A stretch of DNA of 64,000 nucleotides from NCBI GenBank assembly GCA_014237395.1, contig JABZFP010000030.1, positions 888,211 to 952,210 on the forward strand, given 5' to 3'. Both the position numbers and the translations under genes were made by a program. Source of the DNA: Desulfobacteraceae bacterium (lineage in GTDB: Bacteria; Desulfobacterota; Desulfobacteria; Desulfobacterales; UBA5852). Position 1 is the stretch's first letter, and each line of letters starts with the position of its first letter. Below, piece after piece: positions 8,323 through 16,783 of this stretch. The notes beneath the pieces are model-generated. The model worked only from the letters and a program-made list of their open reading frames with translations. It made no database searches and was not told the DNA's origin.

Positions 8323-10275
8323 ATGACGGCATACCAAGTCGGCGATCGACTGGATCAGTTTGTCATCGACGCCGTGGTATTCGAAGGCGCCCTGACACAG
8401 GTCTATCGCGTCCGCGACATGCTGGTGGACATGACGGTGGCCCTCAAGGTGCCTTTCGGCGACATTCTCAACCAGCCGGTGCTCTACTACCATCTTCAGA
8501 ACGAACAGCGGATCGGCCATCCCCTGTCCCACCCGAACATCGTACGGTTTCTTCAGCGGGGCCAGACGCGCCAGTACACCATCATGGAATTCGTGCCCGG
8601 CCAGGACCTCAAACGGGTCATGACGACACAGGGGGCGATGACCTTTGAAGACGCCGTCCCCATCATGCGACAGGCCACGGACGCCCTGGCCTATCTGCAT
8701 CGGCGCGGCATCCATCATCTCGACGTCAAGCCGGAAAACATCATGCTCACACCCGAGGGGGTGGTCAAACTGCTTGATTTTGGCCTGGCCTGGTCCCAAA
8801 ACCTGCCCGACCTGCTGGCGGAAGATTTTTTAGAACCCTTCGGTACGCCATATTATATCGCCCCCGAACAATTGAACGGTGTCCGCAACGATCGGCGCAG
8901 CGACATCTACAGCCTCGCCGTGGTGCTCTATGAATTGCTGACGGGCCATCTGCCCTACGAACGCTCCCTGAAACTATCCAAGGCACGGCATCGACTGCGC
9001 ATGCCCCCGGTTCCGCCGCGCTATTACACGCCGGAAATCGCACCCGCCATACAGGAAATTCTCCTCAAGGCGCTGGAACGTCGCCCTGAAGATCGCTATC
9101 AAAGCATCGAAGCGCTGCAGCAGGACCTGGACGCCCCGGAGGCGGTGTCCCTGACCGAAAAGCGGCAAGACGTCCGCAAACCGTCGGCCTGGAGTCGTTA
9201 TTGGCCGGCCATGGCCGTATCAACGGATGCGCCCAAAAAAAGGCGTTCCGTCGACCCGTCGCCGATGATCATCGGGGCCGTGATGGATCATGACGGGTCC
9301 GATCTGGTACTGGAAACCGTCCGCCGCCAGGCCATGCTGACCAACAGCCAGGTGACGCTGCTGACGGTCACCGAGCCGGCCTCCGATTCCGACCTGACGC
9401 GCTTCGGGCGGGCGGTGGAAGGCGAGAAGCTGCGGGAACGTCTGGACCGGTATGTCCATCGGCTGCGGCGCTACAACCTGGATCCGGTCATTCGTATTCG
9501 GCCCGGGGATGTGGTGGCGGAAATCATCGCCACGGCGGAACGATGCGACGCGGCCCTGATCGTGCTTGGCCCTTCCCGCAAGAAGGGCCTGCGCAAGATA
9601 TTCGGGGGGCGCACCGTCGACAGGATCATGCGCAAGGCGGCCTGTCCGGTCATGATCGCCGAGCGCGAAGAGGATGCGCCTTTCCCCGATCGCGCGGATT
9701 TCCGGTCTTTGACGGAATCCCAGGTGCTGCAGATCGACTTTTTTCTGATCGATTGCTGGGTATCGCATCTGAACTATCTTTCCGACCTGATCTTCCAATT
9801 GCTTTACGACCCGCAGGATGCCGATGAGATACTGCATTTCCCGTGTCGTCTGGGGCATTGGCTCGACACCATCCGCTCCGAATCCTCCTGGGCGGTGGTG
9901 GTCGACCGGATCGATGCCATTCACCATCGATTTCACGAGATCGCCGCCGAATTGGTTCAAAAGGCGCGGGAGACGGGCCTGGGCGCCATGAAAACCCATT
10001 ACATCCAGGAAGCCGTGCCGGTTTCCTGTGCGATCCGGGACGCCCTGCGGGAGATCAGCAGCACCATTCGCGAGCAAAGCGCCTATGCCCAGGCCGGCGT
10101 GTCCGCCGTCCTGGGCGATGGCGCGTGCCCGATCGACCGTGACGGTTTGTCCCCCGGGGATCCGCTCTACAAAGCCCATCAGATACGGGATTACTTCTGC
10201 GCCCACCCGGATGCATCGCCCGAAGCCTGTCTGCGCTATATCAATCCGTCATCAACCGACCCGCCGAAAGGGTGA
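8323..10275 (+). CDS. Ser/Thr protein kinase-UspA-CZB fusion
   Basis: A 650-residue soluble protein with three parts. Residues 1-270 are a Hanks-type kinase with VALKVPF (ATP lysine), HLDVKPEN (catalytic Asp134), DFG (Asp152) and GTPYYIAPEQ. Residues about 310-445 are a UspA-like domain (SPMIIGAVMDHDGSD ... LIVLGPSRKKGLRKIFGGRTVDRIMRKAACPVMIAE) whose ATP loop looks intact. Residues about 470-600 match the chemoreceptor zinc-binding (CZB) pattern: His482, Cys508 in CRLGHWL, and His534/His538 in HHRFH, the 3-His/1-Cys zinc set. No membrane segment is seen. It may be a cytoplasmic kinase that reports zinc or thiol-oxidant state. The kinase call is firm; the CZB call rests on motif spacing. Confidence 0.87.
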   Translation: MTAYQVGDRLDQFVIDAVVFEGALTQVYRVRDMLVDMTVALKVPFGDILNQPVLYYHLQNEQRIGHPLSHPNIVRFLQRGQTRQYTIMEFVPGQDLKRVMTTQGAMTFEDAVPIMRQATDALAYLHRRGIHHLDVKPENIMLTPEGVVKLLDFGLAWSQNLPDLLAEDFLEPFGTPYYIAPEQLNGVRNDRRSDIYSLAVVLYELLTGHLPYERSLKLSKARHRLRMPPVPPRYYTPEIAPAIQEILLKALERRPEDRYQSIEALQQDLDAPEAVSLTEKRQDVRKPSAWSRYWPAMAVSTDAPKKRRSVDPSPMIIGAVMDHDGSDLVLETVRRQAMLTNSQVTLLTVTEPASDSDLTRFGRAVEGEKLRERLDRYVHRLRRYNLDPVIRIRPGDVVAEIIATAERCDAALIVLGPSRKKGLRKIFGGRTVDRIMRKAACPVMIAEREEDAPFPDRADFRSLTESQVLQIDFFLIDCWVSHLNYLSDLIFQLLYDPQDADEILHFPCRLGHWLDTIRSESSWAVVVDRIDAIHHRFHEIAAELVQKARETGLGAMKTHYIQEAVPVSCAIRDALREISSTIREQSAYAQAGVSAVLGDGACPIDRDGLSPGDPLYKAHQIRDYFCAHPDASPEACLRYINPSSTDPPKG

Positions 10276-10284
10276 CAAACGACC

Positions 10285-11025
10285 ATGCGCCTGGCGCTAC
10301 TTTCCGATATTCACAGCAACCTGGAGGCCCTGGAGGCCGTTCTGGAAAACGCCCGTGACCGGGGGGTGCATCGCTATACCTGCCTGGGGGACCTGGTGGG
10401 ATACGGCGCCAATCCCAACGAATGCATCGAGGTGATGCGCTCATTGCCCAAGATCAATTTCATTTTAGGCAACCACGATGCCGCCGCAACCTGGCGCAGT
10501 TCGCCTTATATCATGAACAAAGCGGCTGCCGATGCGATCCTCTGGACCATGGATCAGCTAACGGACGACAACGTGAAATTCCTGAAGCATCTGCCGCCGA
10601 CCGTCGGCATGGGAAACTTGTTGTTTGCCCATGCCAACCCTTACAACCCCCTGGCATGGCGCTATGTCAACAGCCGGAAATACGCGGCGCGGTCCTTCAA
10701 CAGCAACAACGCCAAGCTGGTTTTTATCGGCCATACGCACCTGCCGGAAGTCATTAACAAACGCGGCTGGTTTCAGATCCGGTTCGAGCCTTGTTCGGAT
10801 AATCGCACCCTGTCCATCGGACGTGCCGGTCGGATGATCGTCAATTGCGGCAGCATCGGTCAACCGCGTGACAAGAACCCGGCGGCCTGCTATTTGATCT
10901 ATGATACCCGCCGGGAAACCATTGAATTTGTGCGCGTACCATACAACCACGAGCGGGCCGCGCGCAAAATTCAGGACGCCGGTCTTCCCGGCATCATGGC
11001 ACGCCGGCTGGCCAAGGGGCGCTGA
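10285..11025 (+). CDS. Calcineurin-like metallophosphoesterase
   Basis: A 246-residue enzyme with the full metal-binding set: LLSDIHSN near the N-terminus, LGDLVGYGANP, ILGNHD, LFAHANPY and FIGHTHLPE. These are motifs of the Metallophos_2 group that includes protein phosphatases and cyclic-nucleotide or YfcE-like phosphodiesterases. It begins 9 bp after a protein kinase and is followed by another, so it may act as the opposing phosphatase. That is inference; substrates in this family vary widely. Confidence 0.85.
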   Translation: MRLALLSDIHSNLEALEAVLENARDRGVHRYTCLGDLVGYGANPNECIEVMRSLPKINFILGNHDAAATWRSSPYIMNKAAADAILWTMDQLTDDNVKFLKHLPPTVGMGNLLFAHANPYNPLAWRYVNSRKYAARSFNSNNAKLVFIGHTHLPEVINKRGWFQIRFEPCSDNRTLSIGRAGRMIVNCGSIGQPRDKNPAACYLIYDTRRETIEFVRVPYNHERAARKIQDAGLPGIMARRLAKGR

Positions 11026-11070
11026 CGGCATTACCAAGGCGTTGCGCAGGGGGGTGAAAGGAAGGGCGCT

Positions 11071-12780
11071 ATGCACAACTATTTTGTTCGCGGTAATTTG
11101 CGGACCAAATTTTTTCTCTGGTCGACGGCGGTTCTCATCGTTTTTGGCCTACTCGTGGCGATGCTCTATTACCGGCATCTCAAACGGGCGGTCATGGCGG
11201 ACTCCCTTCAAAAATCCGAACTCATCCTGAGTGAAGTCGAGGCGATCCGGGCCTACGTCAAAGACGAACTGCGGCCCTTAATGCAATCCCTGCATTCCCA
11301 GGATACCTTTATCATCGAGGCCATGTCCACCACCTATGTCAGCCGGCGCATCATGGAGCGCTTCGGGGAACGCATGCCGGGGTTTGTCTACCGCCGGGTA
11401 TCCGTGAATCCCCACAACCCGCGAAACCTGGCGGACGAATTCGAGGAGGAGATGATCGACTGGTTCGAGGCCGCGCCGGAGCGGCGGTTCTGGCAGGGGG
11501 TGGTGCAGAAGGGGGAGGAAGCCTTTTTTATCAGCATGGTGCCGGACTATTTCGAACAGAGCTGTATTCTTTGCCATGGAGATCCCGCGGCGGCCCCCCG
11601 GACATTGGTTGAAACCTATGGGAATGACGGCGGCTTCCGTTTCAAAGCCGGCGATCTGGCCGGGCTCAATTCGGTGGCCGTGCCGGTGTCCGGTCCATTT
11701 CAGAAGATCAGGCATTTCAGCGTGGGCCTTTTCGCAGGAACGGTGGCGGGAACCCTATCCCTCCTGCTCCTCTTCAACTGGCTGTTTAACCGGCTGGTCA
11801 TTTCACGCCTGACGCGCATCATGGAGGACCTCTCGCAGGACGAGGGGCGAACATCCACGCCAGGCGGAACACGGACAGCCGACGGGTCCGCCGATGAACT
11901 CGACAACCTGAAGACATCCCTGGGGCAGTTGAATCGGTACGTCCGGGCCGCCCGCAAAGGCGGCGGATTGGAACCCAACGTCATCGGACCCTATGTCGTA
12001 GGCCGTCCGCTGGTTGCCGGAACGCTGTCATGGGTCTATCAGGCCCGGGATACAAGAACGGAAGAACCGGTGAGCATTAAAATTCCTTTCGAGGACGTGC
12101 TCATCAATCCGATCTATGCCGCCTGTCTGCAAAGCGAATTAAAGCTTCTGGGCACCATCCGGCATCCGGGTATCATCAAGATCCGCGAACGCCAGGGCGA
12201 TGCGCTGGTACTGGCACCGGTGGCAGGTATGGATTTCGAGCGTTACCTCCGGCAGCATCCTCAACTTTCCGCAGCACCCATAGCGGCGTATTTCCAAGAA
12301 CTGCTGGACATTACGGCCTATCTGCACCACCAGGGCATCGTCCACCACGATTTGCGCCCCGCCAATTTTATCCTGGGCGAAGACGGCCGGCTGTGTCTGG
12401 TGGATCTCGGGATGGCCGCGCATCGCGATCACCCCGATCCGATCACGGCCTCCGGCATGGGCCCCCAGGGTGATGCCCGCTATATGCCGCCCGAGCAGTG
12501 GGCGGGTATGCGGGGCGACCCGCGGTCCGACATCTATACCCTGGGCACGCTGCTGTACCGCATGGCCGCAGGACGGCTGCCGTTCGAAGACAGTGCCAAG
12601 GCGTATCAATTCCAGGCCCATAACAGAGGCGAAATCCTGCCGCCGTCAAGCTGGCAACCACATTTATCCAAAGCGATCGAGGCGGTGATTTTGAAAGCCA
12701 TGGCTGCGGCACCCCAGGACCGCTACCAATGGGTGGAGGATTTTGGGGACGCCCTGGCGGCGGTCTTGCCTCAGGAGTGA
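11071..12780 (+). CDS. DUF3365 sensor fused to Ser/Thr protein kinase
   Basis: A 569-residue membrane protein. It has a TM (about 13-32), a DUF3365/Tll0287-like periplasmic domain with haem motif CILCH (165-169), a second TM (about 215-238), a linker, and a Hanks-type kinase (about 305-565). The sensor resembles that of the histidine kinase at 1411 (shared ESIYxxVDATRxYVKDxLRP-like start and IEAMSTxYVxRxIMxRF). Kinase motifs are variant: HHDLRPAN (Asp427, Arg in place of the usual Lys) and DLG (Asp445) in place of DFG. The APE-like MPPEQW and SDIYTLGTLLYRMAAGRLPF are present. It may be active but is atypical. Start at 11071 follows AAGGAAGG. It couples a putative redox signal to Ser/Thr phosphorylation. 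Confidence 0.87.
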   Translation: MHNYFVRGNLRTKFFLWSTAVLIVFGLLVAMLYYRHLKRAVMADSLQKSELILSEVEAIRAYVKDELRPLMQSLHSQDTFIIEAMSTTYVSRRIMERFGERMPGFVYRRVSVNPHNPRNLADEFEEEMIDWFEAAPERRFWQGVVQKGEEAFFISMVPDYFEQSCILCHGDPAAAPRTLVETYGNDGGFRFKAGDLAGLNSVAVPVSGPFQKIRHFSVGLFAGTVAGTLSLLLLFNWLFNRLVISRLTRIMEDLSQDEGRTSTPGGTRTADGSADELDNLKTSLGQLNRYVRAARKGGGLEPNVIGPYVVGRPLVAGTLSWVYQARDTRTEEPVSIKIPFEDVLINPIYAACLQSELKLLGTIRHPGIIKIRERQGDALVLAPVAGMDFERYLRQHPQLSAAPIAAYFQELLDITAYLHHQGIVHHDLRPANFILGEDGRLCLVDLGMAAHRDHPDPITASGMGPQGDARYMPPEQWAGMRGDPRSDIYTLGTLLYRMAAGRLPFEDSAKAYQFQAHNRGEILPPSSWQPHLSKAIEAVILKAMAAAPQDRYQWVEDFGDALAAVLPQE

Positions 12781-12892
12781 GGCATGATTCACGGCCGGGA
12801 AAGTCCTTGTCCGCCATAGGGCATTGTCCGAGGCGGCAAGCATGGCTGAGGATCGGGACGGGCAGTCACACCACCACTGAAGGGAGAACGAC

Positions 12893-13705
12893 TTGAAACA
12901 ACTGAACGGTAAACTTGCTCTGGTGACCGGGGCCGCGATGGGAATGGGAAAGGCCATTGCCGAAACCCTTCTGGCGGAAGGCTGCCGGCTGGCCCTGGTC
13001 GATATCAACCCGGAGCTCCTGGAAGAAACCCGCCAATCGCTGCGTCGCAGCGGGGTGTGCGAGGCGTTTGTCTGTGACATTGCCAATCGCGATCAGGTAA
13101 GGAAACTGGCCACCTCGGTCGAACACGACCTGGGAAGTGTCAATATTCTCGTGAACAACGCCGGCATCGTTCGGGCGGCGCCGCTGTTGTCCCTGAGCGA
13201 CGACGATATCGAGCGCATGATCCGCATCAACCTCACCGCCCAGTTCTGGACCTGCAAGGCCTTCCTGCCCGGGATGGCGCAGGCCGGACCCGGCCATATC
13301 GTTAACATGGCCTCGGCGGGCGGGTTGCTGGCCATCCCTTCCCTGACGGCGTATTGCGCCAGCAAGTTCGGCGTGGTCGGGTTTTCCGACGCCCTGCGCC
13401 AGGAGTTGAAAAAAGCGCGACTTCCCATCGGGGTGACCTGTGTCTGCCCCAACACGGTCAACACGGGCATGTTCGAGGGGGCCCGGACCGTGCGCGGCAC
13501 ACGCATCCTTCGCCCGGCGGATGTCGCCGCTCAGGTGGTGCGGGCGATCCGGCGCAACCAGGCTGTCCTGGGGGTGCCGTCGTTTCCGGTGAACGTGCTG
13601 ACCCCGCTGCTGAAAGCCCTTTTACCGGTCACGGTCATGGACCGCATCAACGCTCTCATGGGCATGTGGCACATCAACGACAGCTGGCGGGGACGTGGAT
13701 CTTGA
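12893..13705 (+). CDS. Short-chain dehydrogenase/reductase
   Basis: A 270-residue classical SDR. The TTG start at 12893 is chosen because a GGGAGA ribosome site precedes it and KQLNGKLALVTGAAMGMG is the normal N-terminus. The cofactor loop TGAAMGMG, VDIN after strand 2 (favouring NAD(H)), the NNAG motif and the Tyr154-x3-Lys158 catalytic pair are present. The C-terminus (LKALLPVTVMDRINALMGMW) is hydrophobic, as in membrane-associated members of the family. Substrate unknown. It stands between signalling genes with no evident metabolic partner. Confidence 0.87.
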   Translation: MKQLNGKLALVTGAAMGMGKAIAETLLAEGCRLALVDINPELLEETRQSLRRSGVCEAFVCDIANRDQVRKLATSVEHDLGSVNILVNNAGIVRAAPLLSLSDDDIERMIRINLTAQFWTCKAFLPGMAQAGPGHIVNMASAGGLLAIPSLTAYCASKFGVVGFSDALRQELKKARLPIGVTCVCPNTVNTGMFEGARTVRGTRILRPADVAAQVVRAIRRNQAVLGVPSFPVNVLTPLLKALLPVTVMDRINALMGMWHINDSWRGRGS

Positions 13706-13816
13706 CAAACGTTGGGGGATATGAAATTTACCAAAATTACGGTTATTTACTATCCTCAAAGGTGGCGTATGACATTCTCGGAATGACCGGCCGCGACCTG
13801 CTTTTAAGGGTGTGAC

Positions 13817-15346
13817 GTGATCATGGACGCCCAACACCACAAAGAAACCCTTCTTTTCGTTGACGATGAAGAAAACATTCTCGACATCGCCAGCGAGTAT
13901 TTCGAGTTCAAAGGCTTTCAGGTGCTGACCGCAAGCAACGGGCGTGAGGCGGTTCGCGTATTGGAGACCGAACGCGTGGACTGCTGTTTTACCGACATCA
14001 ACATGCCCGAGATGGACGGCTTGGCCCTCGCCGAACACATCCACCACACCGACAACACGATCCCGGTCATCGTTATGACCGGCTACCCCTCGCTCGACAA
14101 CACGATCGCGACGCTGAAAAACGGGGTCGTCGATTTTCTGATCAAACCGGTCAACCTGGAGCAGATGGAGTTGGCGGTGCGCCGGGTGCTGCGCCAGCGG
14201 CGGTTGTTCGTGGAGAACATTCTGCTGCAAAAAGAAGTCGAGCAGAAACAGCGTTTGGAAAAACTGAACCGTGAACTCGTCTACAAAGTGGAAGAACTCA
14301 ATCTGGTCAACCGCATCATGAGCGACTTTGCCGCGATGGGCTCAACCACCGATGTCTTCAGACGCGTGGTCGATATGACGATCGAGGTTGCGCATGCCGA
14401 CGGGGCGCAGTTCCTCGTTATGAACGAACATGTCGCGCAGCCCTTCGAAGTCGTTTCCGCGGCGACCGGTTCGGTGATCGGGGTAGAGGCCATTCGGCTG
14501 CCGGAAGCCCTCGTGGCGAGTGTCGTCGGCGATGAAATCCCCCTGCTGGTGGACGGGTGCCAGGGAAAAGACATCCTGCCCGACCCCGTTCGCTCGGCGC
14601 TTTTGGTTCCCATGAAAATCAGGGGAAAAGTTTTCGGGGTGCTGACGGCCGCGGTGTGCCGTGATGACCTTCACTTTTCGGAAAAGGACCTCTACTACCT
14701 ATCCTATATTGCCCGCAACGCGGCACGTTCCATCGAGAACCTGGCCCTTTATGAAAACATCTACCAGAACCTGTTCTCGACCCTGTATGCCTTCGTCAAT
14801 GCCCTGGAGGCGCGTGACCCCTACACGCAGCAGCACTCGGAGCGGGTGGCGCGGTTGGCGATCCTGTTGGGCCAGGAGATGAACTGTACGCCTGAAGAAT
14901 TGGATATTCTTCACTTTTCAGGCCACCTGCACGACATCGGGAAAATCGGGATCCGGGATGACATTCTTCTGAAGCGAAGCGGATTGACCGCGGAGGAATA
15001 CGAGAAAATCAAGGAGCATCCCCAGATCGGCGCCAATATCGTCGGGCAGCTGGGCCTGTGGGACCGTGAAAAGGATATCATCCGCTACCATCATGAGCAC
15101 TATGACGGCACCGGCTATCCGGAAGGGTTGCAGGGAGAAGGGATTCCTTTCCTGTCGCGGATACTGGCGGTGGCCGACGTCTTCGACGCCATGGCATCCG
15201 GGCGCGCCTATCGCAAAAAAATTGAAGAGGCCGTGGTGTTGGACGCCATCCGCGAACGAGCGGGAACCCACTTCGACCCAAAGGTTGTTGAAACCCTGCT
15301 GCAGTTGCATCAGGAAGGGCGTTTCCCCCCCCCGTCCGGTGCCTGA
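13817..15346 (+). CDS. Response regulator with GAF and HD-GYP domains
   Basis: A 509-residue cytoplasmic regulator. It has a receiver domain (about 8-125) with a DINMPEMDG phospho-acceptor region, a short coiled coil, a GAF-like domain (about 165-310), and a C-terminal HD-GYP domain with His372-Asp373 (HLHDIGKIGI) and HHEHYDGTGYP (Gly433-Tyr434-Pro435). All canonical metal ligands and the GYP motif are present, so it probably hydrolyses cyclic di-GMP. Start is GTG 13817 or ATG 13823; the ribosome site (AAGGGTG) fits either. No histidine kinase is adjacent; the hybrid kinase at 16784 is the nearest candidate after the DUF3365 kinase. Confidence 0.92.
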   Translation: MIMDAQHHKETLLFVDDEENILDIASEYFEFKGFQVLTASNGREAVRVLETERVDCCFTDINMPEMDGLALAEHIHHTDNTIPVIVMTGYPSLDNTIATLKNGVVDFLIKPVNLEQMELAVRRVLRQRRLFVENILLQKEVEQKQRLEKLNRELVYKVEELNLVNRIMSDFAAMGSTTDVFRRVVDMTIEVAHADGAQFLVMNEHVAQPFEVVSAATGSVIGVEAIRLPEALVASVVGDEIPLLVDGCQGKDILPDPVRSALLVPMKIRGKVFGVLTAAVCRDDLHFSEKDLYYLSYIARNAARSIENLALYENIYQNLFSTLYAFVNALEARDPYTQQHSERVARLAILLGQEMNCTPEELDILHFSGHLHDIGKIGIRDDILLKRSGLTAEEYEKIKEHPQIGANIVGQLGLWDREKDIIRYHHEHYDGTGYPEGLQGEGIPFLSRILAVADVFDAMASGRAYRKKIEEAVVLDAIRERAGTHFDPKVVETLLQLHQEGRFPPPSGA

Positions 15347-15485
15347 CGACCGATGCTTCCCCCTGTTGCGCCTCGGGCAGCCCCATCGGCGCTACTTTTC
15401 CCCGACCATCGCGAACGACAACCCAATTGCCGCAGGCAATCGGCGTTACAATACCGACCGCGCAGCGGCGCGCCAGGCGCGAATC

Positions 15486-15770
15486 TCAAAGGCGCCTGAG
15501 GACTTTGCTTTTTTCTCCCCGGTCCAGGTCATCCAGGGCGAAGGCCAACGCGGCTTCCAGCAGCATGGATTTGTTGTCGATCGCGGCGCCGGCCAGCTTC
15601 AGTTCGTGGAATTTGCGGTCAAAGCGTTCGATGACCTGCAGAGACAAATAAAACCCGGCCTTTTTCTTGGGTTTAACGGGCGTCCCTTTGGTACCCCCGG
15701 TGGCGGATTGGATCGGGTCGATGGGATTGGTGTCAAAAAAGTCAGGCAGATCACTCGGGTCAGGCATCAT
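15486..15770 (-). CDS. Small partner protein of ParA
   Basis: A 94-residue protein overlapping the ParA gene end by 11 bp and preceded by a strong AGGAGG site. The first 35 residues are acidic and proline-rich. Residues 38-85 (AGFYLSLQVIERFDRKFHELKL...NKSMLLEAALAFALDDL) look like a ribbon-helix-helix DNA-binding fold. Small proteins of this type act as the DNA-binding partner of ParA in orphan partition-like modules. Family assignment is by pattern only. Confidence 0.65.
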   Translation of the reverse strand: MMPDPSDLPDFFDTNPIDPIQSATGGTKGTPVKPKKKAGFYLSLQVIERFDRKFHELKLAGAAIDNKSMLLEAALAFALDDLDRGEKSKVLRRL

Positions 15771-16524
15771 TGCGAATCCTCCTTACCAGCTGGTGGTAAT
15801 CCATTGCGCCGGCGGCATGGCGGCTGTACTCAAAAATGCTCTGGCCGCTGGAGGGCGCCTCCGTCAATCGGACGTTATAATGGATCGGCTCACAGATCTG
15901 TTTGCTGAAAAGCCGGCGCAGCACGTCATAGATTTCGCTGCTATGACGGGTGCGGCGATCGAACAGCGTCGGCAGCACGTACTTCAATTGCAGCTCCTGG
16001 TTCATGCGCTGGGCCGACATCAGGTAGCCGAAGAAGGTCTTCAAGCCCTCCAGGGCCGGACCTTGCAGGGCTACGGGGCAGAGAACTTCGGTGGCGGCCA
16101 TGAGAATATTGACGCTGAGGACATCCCATCCCGGGGCACAGTCAAAAATCAGATAGTCCAGGGCGCCGTCCCGGGGCACCAGCGTTTTGGCCAGGACAGC
16201 TTGACGGATCTCCCGGGGCTGCTCGCCCAGCCAGTTTTTCAATTCGACCAGGTTGATGCCGCCCGCCAGCAGCCAGAGGTTTTCGCGGGCGGGAAAGAGG
16301 GTTTCCTTTTTGGCAACCGGGTTTCCGCGGGCATCGGTTCCGGTGATGAATTCATAAAGGCCGAAGGGGGGGGCGACGCCCAAGAATTTGGCAGTTTGTC
16401 CCTGGGTGTCGCAATCCACAATCAAGACCCGATGCCCTGCCAGTGAAAGGCCATGGGCCAGGTTAACGGCGGTGGTGGTTTTGCCGACACCACCTTTCGC
16501 CATTGCAACGGCAATTTTACGCAT
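15760..16524 (-). CDS. ParA-family ATPase
   Basis: A 254-residue P-loop ATPase with the deviant Walker A motif KGGVGKTTT at residues 10-18, VDCDTQGQ (A') and DYLIFDCAPGWD (Walker B region). It has no N-terminal HTH, so it is of the small ParA/MinD type. It is not next to a parB gene or origin; a small RHH-like protein follows in overlap. Likely role: ATP-dependent positioning of DNA or of a protein cargo on the nucleoid or membrane. Start at 16524 follows AGGAGG. Confidence 0.88.
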   Translation of the reverse strand: MRKIAVAMAKGGVGKTTTAVNLAHGLSLAGHRVLIVDCDTQGQTAKFLGVAPPFGLYEFITGTDARGNPVAKKETLFPARENLWLLAGGINLVELKNWLGEQPREIRQAVLAKTLVPRDGALDYLIFDCAPGWDVLSVNILMAATEVLCPVALQGPALEGLKTFFGYLMSAQRMNQELQLKYVLPTLFDRRTRHSSEIYDVLRRLFSKQICEPIHYNVRLTEAPSSGQSIFEYSRHAAGAMDYHQLVRRIRNDA

Positions 16525-16553
16525 GATTTTCGCAGGCCTCCTTCTTCTTGTGT

Positions 16554-16702
16554 AGAATTCTTCTATTATACTGTTCTATTGGGGAGCGCAACCCCTTTCA
16601 ACGATCCCTCCGTCCGTCCTTGCATTCAGGCTGCCGCTCGATGGGGCCACACCCGTTAACCGGGTGGTCAATATTGACATGGTCTAGAATCCATAATAGA
16701 AC
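16554..16702. promoter_or_regulatory. Repeated TTCTATT motifs upstream of parA (possible operator)
   Basis: In the gap between parA (leftward) and the hybrid kinase (rightward), TTCTATTATA occurs at 16561-16570, GTTCTATT at 16573-16580, and the reverse complement ATAATAGAAC at 16693-16702. A near-palindrome, TAGAATTCTTCTA, starts at 16553. This A+T-rich cluster contrasts with its surroundings and could bind the RHH-like partner for autoregulation or as a centromere-like site. Unproven. Confidence 0.35.
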
Positions 16703-16783
16703 TAATAAGATACGCCATCGTCGGGATGAGACCGGTTCGGTGGTGTCGTCATTTTATAATGCGCCGGCGGGACACCCATTTTC

